DNA of 64,000 nt from Planctomycetota bacterium (GCA_016795325.1 JAEUHY010000015.1:930001-994000), one strand, 5' to 3'. Numbered from the stretch's first letter, positions 51,897-62,231 are shown. Translations and numbers: made by a program. Notes: generated by a model from the letters alone, not told the origin.

Positions 51897-53021
51897 TTGC
51901 AGCCCCACACGAACGATCCACCGCGCACACAACCTCCAACTCCCACGAGCTCCGCATTGGCCGAAGTCACGATCCCGCTCAAGTCGCACGAAGAAGCGAT
52001 CCTCGTGCTCGGGCCGTACGATCGACACGCCAAACTGCTGCGCCAAGAGCTCGACATCGAGATCTACACGCGCAACGGCAACTTGCGCCTCAAGGGCGGT
52101 GATCACGCAGTCGCAGAAGCGCGGCGGCGCATCGACCACCTGCTCGGCAAGATGCGCAAGGGGCGCGACCTCGACGTGCGCCAAGCGGAGACGATCCTGC
52201 TCGAGAGCGCGAGCAGCGACAGCGCGCAGAACCCGCCGCCGGCGCCGCGCGGATTCGCGACGCCCGCGGGAGAACGCATCGGCGCGCAGAGCGGCGTGCG
52301 CTCGGCGCGGCCGGCGTCGCTCACCAATTTCCGCGTGAGGCCCTTCGAGCCGCGCGGCGAACGTCAGCGCAAGTACATCGAGTTCATCGCCAAGCGTTCG
52401 CTCACCTTCGGACTGGGCGCCGCGGGAACGGGCAAGACGTACCTCGCGGTGGCCTGCGCGCTGCGTGCGTTGCGCTCCGGCGAGTGCCGCAAGCTCATCA
52501 TCTCGCGTCCGGTGGTCGAAGCGGGTGAGAAGCTCGGCTTCTTGCCCGGCGATCTGCTCGCCAAGCTCAATCCCTACATGCGTCCGGTGTACGACGCGCT
52601 CGGCGACCTGATGGAGTTCGAGGACGTCACGCGCCTGGAGGACGCCGGTGTGATCGAAGTCGCGCCGCTGGCCTACATGCGCGGCCGCACGCTCTCGAAC
52701 GCCTTCGTGATCCTCGACGAGGCGCAGAACACGACCGTGCAGCAGATGAAGATGTTCCTCACCCGCTTGGGCGAGGGCTCGCGCATGGTCGTCACCGGCG
52801 ACCCGACGCAAAACGACCTCGACCGCAACCAGAAGAGCGGCCTGGGCGACGCGGTGTCGCGCTTGCAGGGTTTCCACGACATCGGCGTGGTCGAGTTCAC
52901 CGTCGACGACATCTGTCGCCACCCGCTGGTCGAGCAGATCGTGCGCGCCTACGAAGGGCCGCTGCGCGTCGATCAGGGCCCGGGCCGACGCCCGCGCGAC
53001 GACGAGCACGCCGAGTCGTGA
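51897..53021 (+). CDS. phoH: PhoH family ATPase (YbeZ-like)
   Basis: 374 residues from TTG 51897, a start not fixed by a clear ribosome-binding site; TTG 51957 would remove 20 low-complexity residues and begin LAEVTIPLKSHEEA. The N-terminal part has a KH-like region (NLRLKGGDHAVAEARRRID). The P-loop is FGLGAAGTGKTYLAVA, Walker B FVILDEAQNTTVQQM, and VVTGDPTQNDLDR is typical of PhoH/YbeZ. YbeZ is linked to ribosome maturation and rRNA processing with YbeY, which overlaps it directly downstream. That adjacency, ybeZ-ybeY, is common in bacteria. Confidence 0.95.
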   Translation: MQPHTNDPPRTQPPTPTSSALAEVTIPLKSHEEAILVLGPYDRHAKLLRQELDIEIYTRNGNLRLKGGDHAVAEARRRIDHLLGKMRKGRDLDVRQAETILLESASSDSAQNPPPAPRGFATPAGERIGAQSGVRSARPASLTNFRVRPFEPRGERQRKYIEFIAKRSLTFGLGAAGTGKTYLAVACALRALRSGECRKLIISRPVVEAGEKLGFLPGDLLAKLNPYMRPVYDALGDLMEFEDVTRLEDAGVIEVAPLAYMRGRTLSNAFVILDEAQNTTVQQMKMFLTRLGEGSRMVVTGDPTQNDLDRNQKSGLGDAVSRLQGFHDIGVVEFTVDDICRHPLVEQIVRAYEGPLRVDQGPGRRPRDDEHAES

Positions 53022-53509
53022 ACAGGCGGCGCCGCACGGGGCCGCAGGTCCGCATCGCTTGGTCCAGCGGCGTGCGCAAGCCGCGTGGTTGCACGGCGCA
53101 ACTCGTGCGCGCGGCGGCGGAAGCTGCTCGCGTTGTCGGCGGCGACGCCGCGCCGCAAGGCGCGCTCTCGATCGTCTTCGTCAGCGATGACGAACTCGCG
53201 CAGATGCACGGCGAGTGGCTCGACGATCCGAGCGCCACCGACGTGATCACCTTCGATCTGCGCGGCGAGGGGGAACTCGACGGCCCCGAGGGCGAGCTCT
53301 ACATCAGCGCCGAACGCGCCAGCGCCGTGGCCGCGCGCCGCAAGCTCGACCCGCTGCGGGAACTGCTTCTGTACGTCGTGCACGGCGTGCTGCACCTGGC
53401 TGGGCACGACGACCACGAGCCGCGCGCGCGCCGCCGGATGCGCGTCGCCGAGCGCCGCGCGTTGGCGCTGCTCGCTCTGCCCGCGCCGCGCCGGCGTCGG
53501 TCTTCATAA
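53018..53509 (+). CDS. ybeY: Endoribonuclease YbeY (rRNA maturation factor)
   Basis: 163 residues from GTG 53018, overlapping phoH by four bases. YbeY is a Zn-dependent RNase for 16S rRNA 3'-end maturation and ribosome quality control. The motif is VHGVLHLAGHDDHEP with H122 and H126; the third ligand is either H130 or H133, one residue off the usual HGxLHLxGYDH spacing. The substrate-side segment ATDVITFDLRGEGE is also present. The tail after about 140 is Arg-rich and short, and the length is normal. Confidence 0.95.
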   Translation: MNRRRRTGPQVRIAWSSGVRKPRGCTAQLVRAAAEAARVVGGDAAPQGALSIVFVSDDELAQMHGEWLDDPSATDVITFDLRGEGELDGPEGELYISAERASAVAARRKLDPLRELLLYVVHGVLHLAGHDDHEPRARRRMRVAERRALALLALPAPRRRRSS

Positions 53510-53584
53510 AGCCCGCCGCTGGAATAAAGAGCGCGGCGCGCTCGAGCGCTCAAGCGGGCTTGGCGGGGCTCCGATAGCGCTTCC

Positions 53585-54850
53585 ATGCGCCGCTCCACTT
53601 CACTGCTTCTTGTTCTTTCGCTGCCGTTCGCTGTCACTGCCTGCCAAGCGCCCTTCGAGCAGGGCCGCGCCGCCTACGAGCGCGGCGACTACGTCCGGGC
53701 TCACGAACGCCTCGAAGCCGCGGCGCGCGAAGGCGACAGCCGTTCGCAGTACCTGCTCGGCCTGATGTGCGAAGACGGCCAGGGCGCTCCCGCGGACTGC
53801 GCCGCCGCAGCGGCGTGGTACGAGCGCGCTGCGCAGCAGGGTCATCCCGCAGCGCAGAACAACTTGGGGCTGCTCCACTTCCACGGCCGCGGTGTCGAGC
53901 GTTCGCTCGAGCGCGCCGAACGTTGGTTCGAACGCGCCGCGCAGCAGGGCTTCGTTGCGGCGCAGTCGAACCTGGGTTTGGTGCGCATCGCACGCGCCGC
54001 GGACGAGCGAGAGCGCAACGAGGCTCGCAGCTTGCTCGCGCAGGCCGCGGAAGGCGGCAACTCCAACGCGAAGCGCGCTCTGGCGTTGGCGGTCGAACCG
54101 CGCGGCGACGCGGAACTCGCCGAGTCGACGTCTTGGCTCGCGCAAGTTGCGAGCGAAGGCGACAGCGGCGCGCAATTGGAGTACGCGCGTCGCTTGCTCG
54201 CGGGCGAAGGTTCGGAGTGCGACGCGGGGCGAGCGCGGGAGTGGTTCGAACGCGCCGCCGAACAAGGTCGTGCGGAAGCTGCCTTCGCGCTCGGCTGGAT
54301 GTACGACACGGGCCGCGGCGCCGCGCTCGACGCGGGCCGAGCGGCGCACTGGCTCGCCCGCGCGGCGCAGGCCGGACACACCGGCGCGCAGACCTACCTC
54401 GCCGAGTTGGCGCTCGATGGCCGCGGGATGGAGCGCGACGCGCAACTCGCGGCGCGTTGGCTGCTCGACGCGGCCTCGGCAGGCTTCGCGCCTGCGCAGC
54501 ACAACCTCGCGCTGCTCCACCTGCGCGGCGATGGCGTGACGCGCGACGCGGCTGTGGCGGCGCGTTGGATGCGGGAAGCGGCGCTGCGCGGCCATGCGCA
54601 GGCGCAACGCAAGCTCGGACAGATGCACGAACTCGGGCAGGGCGTCGCGCGCAGCGAAGTCGAGGCGCAGGCTTGGTACACGCTCGCACGCGACGAAGAC
54701 GCGCGAGCGCGCGAGTTGGCTTCGGCCCTGGCAGCTCGGCTCTCCGCCGATCAGTCCAAGCGCGCGGCTGCGCTCGCGGAGCGGTTGCGCGGCGAGGGCG
54801 AGCCGCAACCCGACGTGCTGAGCTCCGTGCACGTCGCGCGACCGCGCTGA
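53585..54850 (+). CDS. Sel1-repeat lipoprotein
   Basis: 421 residues. The signal peptide ends LPFAVTAC (Cys20). Nine Sel1-like (TPR-related, ~36-residue) repeats cover most of the protein, for example GHPAAQNNLGLLHFHGRGV, GRAEAAFALGWMYDTGRG and GHAQAQRKLGQMHELGQGV. The third and fourth repeats are degenerate. Sel1 proteins scaffold complexes in the envelope. It starts 75 bases after ybeY with TAGCGC and TTCC just upstream, and probably has its own promoter. The function is unknown. Confidence 0.9.
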   Translation: MRRSTSLLLVLSLPFAVTACQAPFEQGRAAYERGDYVRAHERLEAAAREGDSRSQYLLGLMCEDGQGAPADCAAAAAWYERAAQQGHPAAQNNLGLLHFHGRGVERSLERAERWFERAAQQGFVAAQSNLGLVRIARAADERERNEARSLLAQAAEGGNSNAKRALALAVEPRGDAELAESTSWLAQVASEGDSGAQLEYARRLLAGEGSECDAGRAREWFERAAEQGRAEAAFALGWMYDTGRGAALDAGRAAHWLARAAQAGHTGAQTYLAELALDGRGMERDAQLAARWLLDAASAGFAPAQHNLALLHLRGDGVTRDAAVAARWMREAALRGHAQAQRKLGQMHELGQGVARSEVEAQAWYTLARDEDARARELASALAARLSADQSKRAAALAERLRGEGEPQPDVLSSVHVARPR

Positions 54851-54869
54851 GCGCGGCGAACGCGCCGTT

Positions 54870-55094
54870 CTAGCTAGAGCTGCCGGCGGAAGTCGGCGCG
54901 GCGTTCTGGGCCGTGCGCCGCTTGACCGCGACCTCGCGCCGCTCCTTGCAGCGCAGGCACACGTCGTAGAAGCGCACCTCGGCGCTGGGGCGCGCGGTGA
55001 GCACCAAACCCTCGTCGTTGGTGTTCCAACTGGTGCGCGGGTTGTCGGTGACGGGCGACCAGGTGTGCCCCAGGATGCGGCAGAAGAAGTTCAT
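54870..55094 (-). CDS. Small CxxC protein
   Basis: 74 residues, not recognised beyond a short Cys motif. It begins MNFFCRILGHTWSPV, and Asn-rich NPRTSWNTNDEGLVLT follows. A later FYDVCLRCKERREVAVKRRT contains CLRC, which may bind zinc. In size and in the opening it resembles DUF1660-type small proteins seen in phages and bacteria. It is on the minus strand, convergent with the Sel1 gene and 80 bases from a response-regulator gene. Confidence 0.6.
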   Translation of the reverse strand: MNFFCRILGHTWSPVTDNPRTSWNTNDEGLVLTARPSAEVRFYDVCLRCKERREVAVKRRTAQNAAPTSAGSSS

Positions 55095-55173
55095 GTTCCG
55101 TCGGGTCGGCCTTCGGTGGCGCGGTGCGGCGACGGTACCGGATCGGCGCCTGCCTGGGTAGGGCCGGGCCGGG

Positions 55174-55557
55174 CTAGGTCGTGCGCCCCAGCGCGTTCGC
55201 CACCGCCGCGAGCAACGCGCTCGGGCGAAACGGCTTGTCGAGCACGCTCGGCGCCGGGCCGGCGAACGGGGGCCAGCTCTCGCCGTGCGAGCGCGCTCCG
55301 CTGGCGACGATGACGGGCAGATCCGGGCGCTGCGCGCGCAAGGCCGCGACGACGCCCAGCCCATCCTGGTGCGGCAGCCGCCGGTCGATGATGGCGAGGT
55401 CGAAGCCCTGCGGTGCGGCCTGGAACGCGCTCAGCGCCGCGCGTGGATCCTCGAACCCGACGGCCTCGTAGCCGCCGGCTTCCAGGGCGGCGAGCACCAC
55501 CTCGAGCACGAAGCGTTCGTCGTCGCACACCAGCACTCGCGCAGGCTTCGGGCTCAT
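55174..55557 (-). CDS. Stand-alone receiver domain (CheY-like response regulator)
   Basis: 127 residues covering just a receiver domain. The acidic pocket is CDDE (residues 11-14), the phospho-acceptor D58 is in LAIIDRRLP, and the conserved Lys is K108 in VLDKPF. No output domain is present, so it probably acts through protein contact or in a phosphorelay. No kinase gene lies beside it. It begins 15 bases after the end of the large minus-strand lipoprotein gene, so the two are probably co-transcribed. Confidence 0.9.
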   Translation of the reverse strand: MSPKPARVLVCDDERFVLEVVLAALEAGGYEAVGFEDPRAALSAFQAAPQGFDLAIIDRRLPHQDGLGVVAALRAQRPDLPVIVASGARSHGESWPPFAGPAPSVLDKPFRPSALLAAVANALGRTT

Positions 55558-55572
55558 GGGGGGGGGCGTGTC

Positions 55573-58500
55573 TCAGCGCTTGAAGAGCGTGTCCAACTGC
55601 TCGCGCAGTTTGGCCGCCGCCGCCGGGTCGAGCAGTTCGAGCTGGCGCAGATCGGACTGGGCGCTCGCGAGATCGCCGATCGCGGCGCGCGCCAGCGCCA
55701 AGTTGTAGAGCGCGCCGGCGTGGTTGGGTGCGCAGGCGAGCGCGCGCTTGTAGCTCGCGATCGCGGCCTGCAGGTCGCGCAGTTCGTGTTGCGCCGCCGC
55801 GAGGTTGAAGTGGCCGTCGAACTGCTCCGGCGCCGCCTCGACCGCCGCCGCGAAGCGCTGCGCGGCTTCCTCGAGCCTTCCCTGGCGCGCAAGCGTCGCG
55901 CCCATCTCGATCAAGACTCGCTCCGGCCCGCTCTTGCTCGCGGCCGCGAGCGCCTCCGCGGCGGCTTGCTCCGCTTGCACCAGGCCGCGCTCCGCATACG
56001 CAAGCTGCAGCTCCGCCAACTTCGGCATCGCGGGCGGCGCTGCATCCCAGCGGCCCGCGAAAGGCGTCGCGGAGGCCCGACGCTCGGCAGCGCTCGAACG
56101 CAGCCGCGCGGCGTCGGCGACCAGCGTGTCGAGGTCGAGGGGACCCACGTACAACACCGCCAACGCGCCTTCGTGGTCGATCAAGAAGCTTGTCGGCAAG
56201 CTCAGCGCTCCTGCGCTCGCTCGCGCGCCGCGTTGGAGGACGTCGAGCGTGTCCAGTGTGGCGCTGTTCGCGAAGGCGGCGCGTTGCTCCCACTGCATGC
56301 GTTGGAGCACCTCGAGCGCCGCGGGGCGCGCCGCGAGTTCGTCGCAGGACAGCGCCAGCAGTTCCAGTCCGCTCGTGTTCAGCTCCGGCGCGCGGCGCGT
56401 GAGCTCGGCGAGCTCCACCACGCATGCCTCGCACGCGCTGCTCCACAGCGTGATCAGCAGCGGGCGCGGCGTGTTGTCCCGCAGATCCGCCGGGGTCGTG
56501 TTGTCGGGCACGAGCAGAGGCGCGGGCGGAAGCGGCGGCCGCGCGGCGAGCACGCAGCGCACGCGCTCGCTCTCGGGTCGGCTCGGCAGTGCGCCGGGCG
56601 CGAGCGCGAGCGTTCGACCTTCGACGGGCGCCGCGCGCCCCGTCCCTTGTCGCAACACGTAGCGGCCGCCCGCCGCGAGTGCGTCGAACGGCTCGGACTG
56701 CGCCGCAGCCTCGTCCTGCAGCCGCGGCCAGTGCACGACGACACGTTCGACAGTCGCCGATGCGCCGAGTGCGAAGTGCAGCCAGCGGCTCGACTGCGAG
56801 CGCGAACCGTCTCCGGCGCGGACGCTGGCGATCAGGGGCGGCTGGCCGGCGAGCGTGACTTCGACGCGTGCTCCGAGCGCTTCGCGCGCGCCGCGCGCGG
56901 CCTCGAGCAGCACGCTGAGCGTCTCACCCGGCGCCGAGCGCCGGTTGCGCATCAACCGCAGGCGCGGCGCCGCGCGGCCCACGATCCACAGGTCTTCGTC
57001 GCCGTCGAGATCCCAGTCGACGCGCGCCGCGCTCGAAGCGTCGCCCGCGAAGTCCAGGCCGCTGACGGCCCCGAGTGGGAGCGCCCGTCCGTCGCGGGTG
57101 TTCAGCTCGAGCGTGTTTCGTTCGCGCGCGCCCCACGAGGCGCCTTCTCGCTGCAGGCGCACGAGCGCCGCCCAACTAACGTCGAAGCGCTCGCGCGGCG
57201 CGCTCCGCGAGTGCGTCGGCGCGTTGGCCAGCGTGTCGCGCCACAGCAGCGTGCTGAGCTCGCGCGCATCCGGCCCGGTGAATCCGTTCAGCGCCAACAC
57301 GTCGGGCCAGCCATCGCTGTCCGCGGCGCTGACCACGAGTGCGTTCGTCGCGCGCGGCGCTTCGCACTCGAAGGCGGGCGCGAAGCGACCGTCGCCGAGG
57401 TTGCGCAACACGCCGCTCGCGCGTGCGAACTGCTCGAGCTCGCCGCGCAGCTGCGCTCCGCCGCCGGCGGACACCCGCTCATCGCGCGCCAGTCGTGAGC
57501 CGCTCGCCGACGCGCGGCGCGCGACGACGAGGTCCATGCGCCCGTCGCGGTCGAAGTCGCACCACGCCAGGCCCGTGCTCGCCGACGGCGCATCAACCCC
57601 GGCGCTGTCCGCCACGTCGCGGAAGAAACCGCCGTCGTTGCGGTACAGGTTGTCGCGACCGAATTCGTTGGCGACGTACAGGTCGAGGTCGCCGTCGCTG
57701 TCGTAGTCCTCCCAAGCCGCAGCGGAGCTGAAGCGCCGGTTGTTGTGGTCGAGACCGCTCACGAGCGTCGCGTCGACGAAGCTCCACGCGCCGTCGCGGA
57801 TCGCGTTGGCGAGCAACGTGTTCGGCGGGCCGTTGTTCGCATCGTGCAGCGGCAGCGGGGCCGCGAGCGCGCGAGAAGCGGGCGTCGACGCGCACACGTA
57901 CAGATCGATGTCGCCATCGTTGTCGCCGTCCGCCGCGCACAAGGCGCTGGTGTCGCGCAGCGGTGCGCTGAAGCGCTCCCTGAAGCGCCCGCGTCCGTCG
58001 TTTTCGAGCAGCGCGAGGCGCTGGCCCAGATCGACGGCGAGATCCGCATCGCCGTCGTTGTCGAAGTCGACGAACAACGCGGCGCGCGAGCCGTCGAGGA
58101 AATCCACGCCCGCTTCACGCCCCGCGTCGCGCAGCGTTCCGTCGGCTTGGCGCAGCAGCAATCGGTTGGGCAGCCCGGCGGGCTGGGTCACGTACACGTC
58201 CTCGAGCCCGTCGCCATCCACATCGGCGAGTGCGAGCGAGTCGTCGCCTTCGAGGGTGAAGCCCAAGGCGCGGTCGAAGCGTCGCGCCCAGAACTCGCGG
58301 CTGGCGCCGAACTGCCGCGCCGCATCCGGCGCCGCGGCGAGAACGGCCTGCGTCACGTCGTCGAAGAGCGCTTGCGGCGCGCTCGTTTCGCTGTGCGCCA
58401 GCACTTCGAGGTCGGTGATGCGCGGCGCGTCCGCGGCGTCGCGAACGCGCCACAACGCGCGCCAGCGCGCCGTGAGGCAACGCGCTGGGCTTGCGCCCAC

Positions 58501-59103
58501 CGAACTCGCGGAGAGCACGAGTTCGCACGCGAAGCCGCCGTCGCTCCGCTCGATGCGCACGACGTCGCTGCGCAGCGCGAGCGTGGCGTCGCCGCCGAAC
58601 GCAGCGCGCCACTTGCTCAGCGCCTCCCGCGCGCCGGCGCGACCGTGATGTACGAGTTCCGACGTCGGGCTCGTCGTGCGCGCGACCTGCAACGCGGCGT
58701 CGTTCGCGCGCAACTCGACGCTGCCAGGTCGCAAGGCGCCGCTCGAGAACTCCTCGTCGAACACGCGCTCGAGGAGGCTGTCGTCGAGCTCCGCGGCACG
58801 TTCGAGCGCGCCGATGAGCAGCGCGAGCTGCGCGTCGGCGGACTGGGCCCAACGCTCCGCTTCCCAGTCGTTCGCCGCGGATTCGAGCGCGGCGTAGCTC
58901 GCGGCCAAACCCTCGGGCGGCTGCGGTGCGATTCCCGCGACACGCGCGAGCGGGCGCTCGGTCTGCTCGGCCGTCGCCGCAGGCGCAGTCTCCGTCGCGG
59001 GCGCCACGGCGTCGGTTTGCGCGGGCGGCGCCGACGGCTCGCGCGAACACGAAGCCGCGATGCAGGCGGCCGCGGTGGCGACGAGGTGCAGTCGAGCGCT
59101 CAT
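55573..59103 (-). CDS. Giant lipoprotein: FG-GAP/UnbV, thioredoxin-like and TPR domains
   Basis: 1176 residues; signal ending CIAASC (Cys19), a likely lipidation site. An N-terminal alpha/beta region (about 60-260) leads to FG-GAP repeats (GDDSLALADVDGDGLEDVYV, GSRAALFVDFDNDGDADLAV), then ASPIC/UnbV-like ARVEVTLAGQPPLIASVRAG and GDGSRSQSSRWLHFALGASA. A TlpA/thioredoxin-like domain follows (LLITLWSSACEAC, with C891 and C894), containing LPTSFLIDHEGALAVLYVG, and the C-terminal ~170 residues are TPR repeats (GRLEEAAQRFAAAVEAAPEQ). FG-GAP/UnbV proteins are common in Planctomycetes; the redox and TPR fusion is less so. The function is unknown, perhaps sensing or redox at the cell surface. Confidence 0.88.
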   Translation of the reverse strand: MSARLHLVATAAACIAASCSREPSAPPAQTDAVAPATETAPAATAEQTERPLARVAGIAPQPPEGLAASYAALESAANDWEAERWAQSADAQLALLIGALERAAELDDSLLERVFDEEFSSGALRPGSVELRANDAALQVARTTSPTSELVHHGRAGAREALSKWRAAFGGDATLALRSDVVRIERSDGGFACELVLSASSVGASPARCLTARWRALWRVRDAADAPRITDLEVLAHSETSAPQALFDDVTQAVLAAAPDAARQFGASREFWARRFDRALGFTLEGDDSLALADVDGDGLEDVYVTQPAGLPNRLLLRQADGTLRDAGREAGVDFLDGSRAALFVDFDNDGDADLAVDLGQRLALLENDGRGRFRERFSAPLRDTSALCAADGDNDGDIDLYVCASTPASRALAAPLPLHDANNGPPNTLLANAIRDGAWSFVDATLVSGLDHNNRRFSSAAAWEDYDSDGDLDLYVANEFGRDNLYRNDGGFFRDVADSAGVDAPSASTGLAWCDFDRDGRMDLVVARRASASGSRLARDERVSAGGGAQLRGELEQFARASGVLRNLGDGRFAPAFECEAPRATNALVVSAADSDGWPDVLALNGFTGPDARELSTLLWRDTLANAPTHSRSAPRERFDVSWAALVRLQREGASWGARERNTLELNTRDGRALPLGAVSGLDFAGDASSAARVDWDLDGDEDLWIVGRAAPRLRLMRNRRSAPGETLSVLLEAARGAREALGARVEVTLAGQPPLIASVRAGDGSRSQSSRWLHFALGASATVERVVVHWPRLQDEAAAQSEPFDALAAGGRYVLRQGTGRAAPVEGRTLALAPGALPSRPESERVRCVLAARPPLPPAPLLVPDNTTPADLRDNTPRPLLITLWSSACEACVVELAELTRRAPELNTSGLELLALSCDELAARPAALEVLQRMQWEQRAAFANSATLDTLDVLQRGARASAGALSLPTSFLIDHEGALAVLYVGPLDLDTLVADAARLRSSAAERRASATPFAGRWDAAPPAMPKLAELQLAYAERGLVQAEQAAAEALAAASKSGPERVLIEMGATLARQGRLEEAAQRFAAAVEAAPEQFDGHFNLAAAQHELRDLQAAIASYKRALACAPNHAGALYNLALARAAIGDLASAQSDLRQLELLDPAAAAKLREQLDTLFKR

Positions 59104-59156
59104 GGCCCCAAGTTACGCCGCTGGCGGTGTGCGCTCTACGCGTTCCGGCGCGCAAG

Positions 59157-59233
59157 TGGCGCGCCCGGAGGGATTCGAACCCACGACCAGCGGATTAGAA
59201 ATCCGCTGCTCTATCCAGCTGAGCTACGGGCGC
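59157..59233 (-). tRNA. tRNA-Arg (anticodon TCT)
   Basis: A 77-nt cloverleaf on the minus strand with 3' CCA encoded. Acceptor stem GCGCCCG/CGGGCGC, D-arm GCTCAGCTGGATAGAGC, anticodon stem GCGGA/TCCGC with loop TTTCTAA (anticodon TCT, reading AGA), and T-arm with GTTCGAATC. Confidence 0.97.
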
Positions 59234-59247
59234 GCGCGGGGGAAGGG

Positions 59248-59323
59248 TGGTCGGGGAGATGGGACTCGAACCCACGACTCGAAGCACCCAAAGCTTCGCC
59301 TCTACCAACTGAGGTACTCCCCG
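59248..59323 (-). tRNA. tRNA-Pro (anticodon TGG)
   Basis: A 76-nt cloverleaf on the minus strand with 3' ACCA. Acceptor stem CGGGGAG/CTCCCCG, the anticodon stem GAAGC/GCTTC around TTTGGGT (anticodon TGG, reading CCA) and T-arm GTTCGAGTC. It lies 14 bases from tRNA-Arg; the pair is probably co-transcribed. Confidence 0.97.
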
Positions 59324-59497
59324 GGCCTGCGCGCAGACATTACGGCGCCGAGGGTCGCGCGCGCTAGTTGCGCCCAGCTCGGGGCGGCTCGAGGGTGGTC
59401 CGCGGACCGCCCGCGCACTAACCTCTCGCGCTCGAACAACCGTTTTTCTCGCGGCGCGGCGCGCGCGCCCGATGTCCTCTTTGAGAGCTGAGTCTGC

Positions 59498-60781
<1,284 letters not shown>

Positions 60782-60804
60782 GCGGCGCTGCACGAGGCAG
60801 CGGG

Positions 60805-61530
60805 GTGAACGCGTCGACCGAGTTCCTGCCGAGCGCGGCCGTCGTGATGCCCACGCTCAACGAGCGCGTGCACATCGAAGCTCAACTCCAGCGCCTGCTG
60901 CGGGCCGAGGCGCCGGAGGATCGCGCGCACGAGGTGCGCGTCGGCGACGGCGGCAGCGTGGACGGAACGTGCGCCGCGGCGCTCGCGCTCGGCGCGCTGG
61001 TCGTACCGAGCGAGCGTGGGAGGGGGCGGCAACTCGCGGCGGCCGCCCGCGGCGCGACGAGCGACGTTTTGATCTTCTTGCACGCCGACAATCGCCTGCC
61101 GCTCGGCGCGTTGGCGGCGATCCGGCGCGCCTTCGCCAACCCGCAGCTGCAAGCGGCGGCGCTTGCGCAACGCATCGCTGCGTCGGGCTGGTTCTTTCGC
61201 GCGGTCGAGCGCGCCGCCGACGCCCGCGCGCGGCGCGGCATGGTGTACGGCGACTCGACCTTGGTCGTGCGGCGCGCGCTCTACGAAGCACTGGGCGGCT
61301 TCGCACCGCTGGAGTTGTTCGAGGATGTCGAGTTCTCGCGCCGCCTGCGGCGCGTGGCGCGCGTGCAGGTGCTCGAGGCCGCATGCGTCGAGGTCGACGC
61401 GCGCCGTTGGCGCTCGGAGGGGCGCACGCGAGCTACACTGCGCAACTGGAGCTTGCGCGTAGCCTACGAACTCGGCGCGCCGCCGTCCGCACTCGCTCGC
61501 TGGTACAAGGTCCACGCGCCCGAGCGCTAG
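60805..61530 (+). CDS. Glycosyltransferase family 2 protein (TIGR04283-like)
   Basis: 241 residues from GTG 60805. The GT-A nucleotide-sugar pocket starts AAVVMPTLNERVHIEAQLQR, has the DGGSVDGT motif, a GRGRQLAAAARGA segment and FLHADNRLP with the metal-binding Asp. Later MVYGDSTLVVRRALYEALGG and LELFEDVEFSRRLRR, then ARRWRSEGR match, in my recollection, the TIGR04283 'rSAM/selenodomain-associated' group. The acceptor is unknown. The gap to purD is 23 bases, and a regulator of the Fur family follows after 36 bases. Confidence 0.88.
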   Translation: MNASTEFLPSAAVVMPTLNERVHIEAQLQRLLRAEAPEDRAHEVRVGDGGSVDGTCAAALALGALVVPSERGRGRQLAAAARGATSDVLIFLHADNRLPLGALAAIRRAFANPQLQAAALAQRIAASGWFFRAVERAADARARRGMVYGDSTLVVRRALYEALGGFAPLELFEDVEFSRRLRRVARVQVLEAACVEVDARRWRSEGRTRATLRNWSLRVAYELGAPPSALARWYKVHAPER

Positions 61531-61566
61531 AGTTCGTCCCCGTCCGAACTACGCTGAGGCGCAACC

Positions 61567-62085
61567 GTGAAGCACGAGTCGATCCGAAAGGCCTTCGAAG
61601 AGTTTCTGCGCGCCCGCGAACTCAAGCTCACCACGCAGCGCGAGCGCATCTTCGAACGCGCCTTCAGTACGCACGAGCACTTCAGCGCCGAGCAGCTCTA
61701 CGACTGGCTGCGCGAGGAGCCGGGCGCGCGTGTCTCGCGCGCGACGGTGTACCGCACGATCGGGTTGCTCGCCGAAGGCGGCTTCTTGGGTTCGCTCGAC
61801 ACCGGACGCGGCGAATTGGTGTACGAGCACCTGCTCGGCCACAAACACCACGACCACATGGTGTGCATGGAGTGCGGCCGGATCGAGGAGTTCCACGACG
61901 AGCGCATCGAGGCTTTGCAGCACGAGGCTTGCCAGCGCATGGGGTTCGTGCTCGTCAGCCATTCGCACCGCTTGATCGGGCTGTGCCGCGCGTGCGCACG
62001 CAAGCGCGGCGCGACGCCAGGCGCGAGCGCGTCGAGCGCTCCGCTTGCAGGCCAAGGCCAAGCGTCCGCAGCGGTCGACGACTGA
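61567..62085 (+). CDS. fur: Fur-family metal regulator
   Basis: 172 residues from GTG 61567. An N-terminal winged helix (LKLTTQRERIFERAF, RVSRATVYRTIGLL) and the metal region H92-x-H94-H95-x-H97 followed by C100-x2-C103 (MVCMECGR) and C140-x2-C143 (LCRAC) are visible. These fit a Fur, Zur or PerR-like repressor; the metal is not certain. The Ala/Ser-rich tail (about 150-172) is extra. TACGCT (61550-61555) just upstream may be a -10. The terminator at 62130-62175 separates it from the convergent lipoprotein gene. Confidence 0.88.
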   Translation: MKHESIRKAFEEFLRARELKLTTQRERIFERAFSTHEHFSAEQLYDWLREEPGARVSRATVYRTIGLLAEGGFLGSLDTGRGELVYEHLLGHKHHDHMVCMECGRIEEFHDERIEALQHEACQRMGFVLVSHSHRLIGLCRACARKRGATPGASASSAPLAGQGQASAAVDD

Positions 62086-62129
62086 ACTCGGCGCGGCGCC
62101 TGCGCCGCGCTGGAGCGAGAACCGCCCGC

Positions 62130-62175
62130 AAAAAAGCGCGAGGCGCCCGCGGAGCCGAACTCCACGGACGCCTCG
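62130..62175 (-). terminator. Rho-independent terminator of the small lipoprotein gene
   Basis: On the minus strand a 15-bp stem (62140-62154 with 62160-62174) plus a closing C-G pair around a 5-nt loop is followed by a T6 run (62135-62130). Two positions pair G-U on the minus strand but would mismatch as C-A on the plus strand. The terminator is therefore built for the minus-strand gene ending at 62232. Confidence 0.85.
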
Positions 62176-62231
62176 TTGTGCGTCGGCCCGCGCGAACCGG
62201 ATGGGCCCGCACGAAGCACTGCGGTCGCGCG

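Noticed and set aside
59157..59323. tRNA pair as an integration site
   Set aside because: No integrase, no direct repeat of a tRNA 3' end and no change of gene style on either side was seen.
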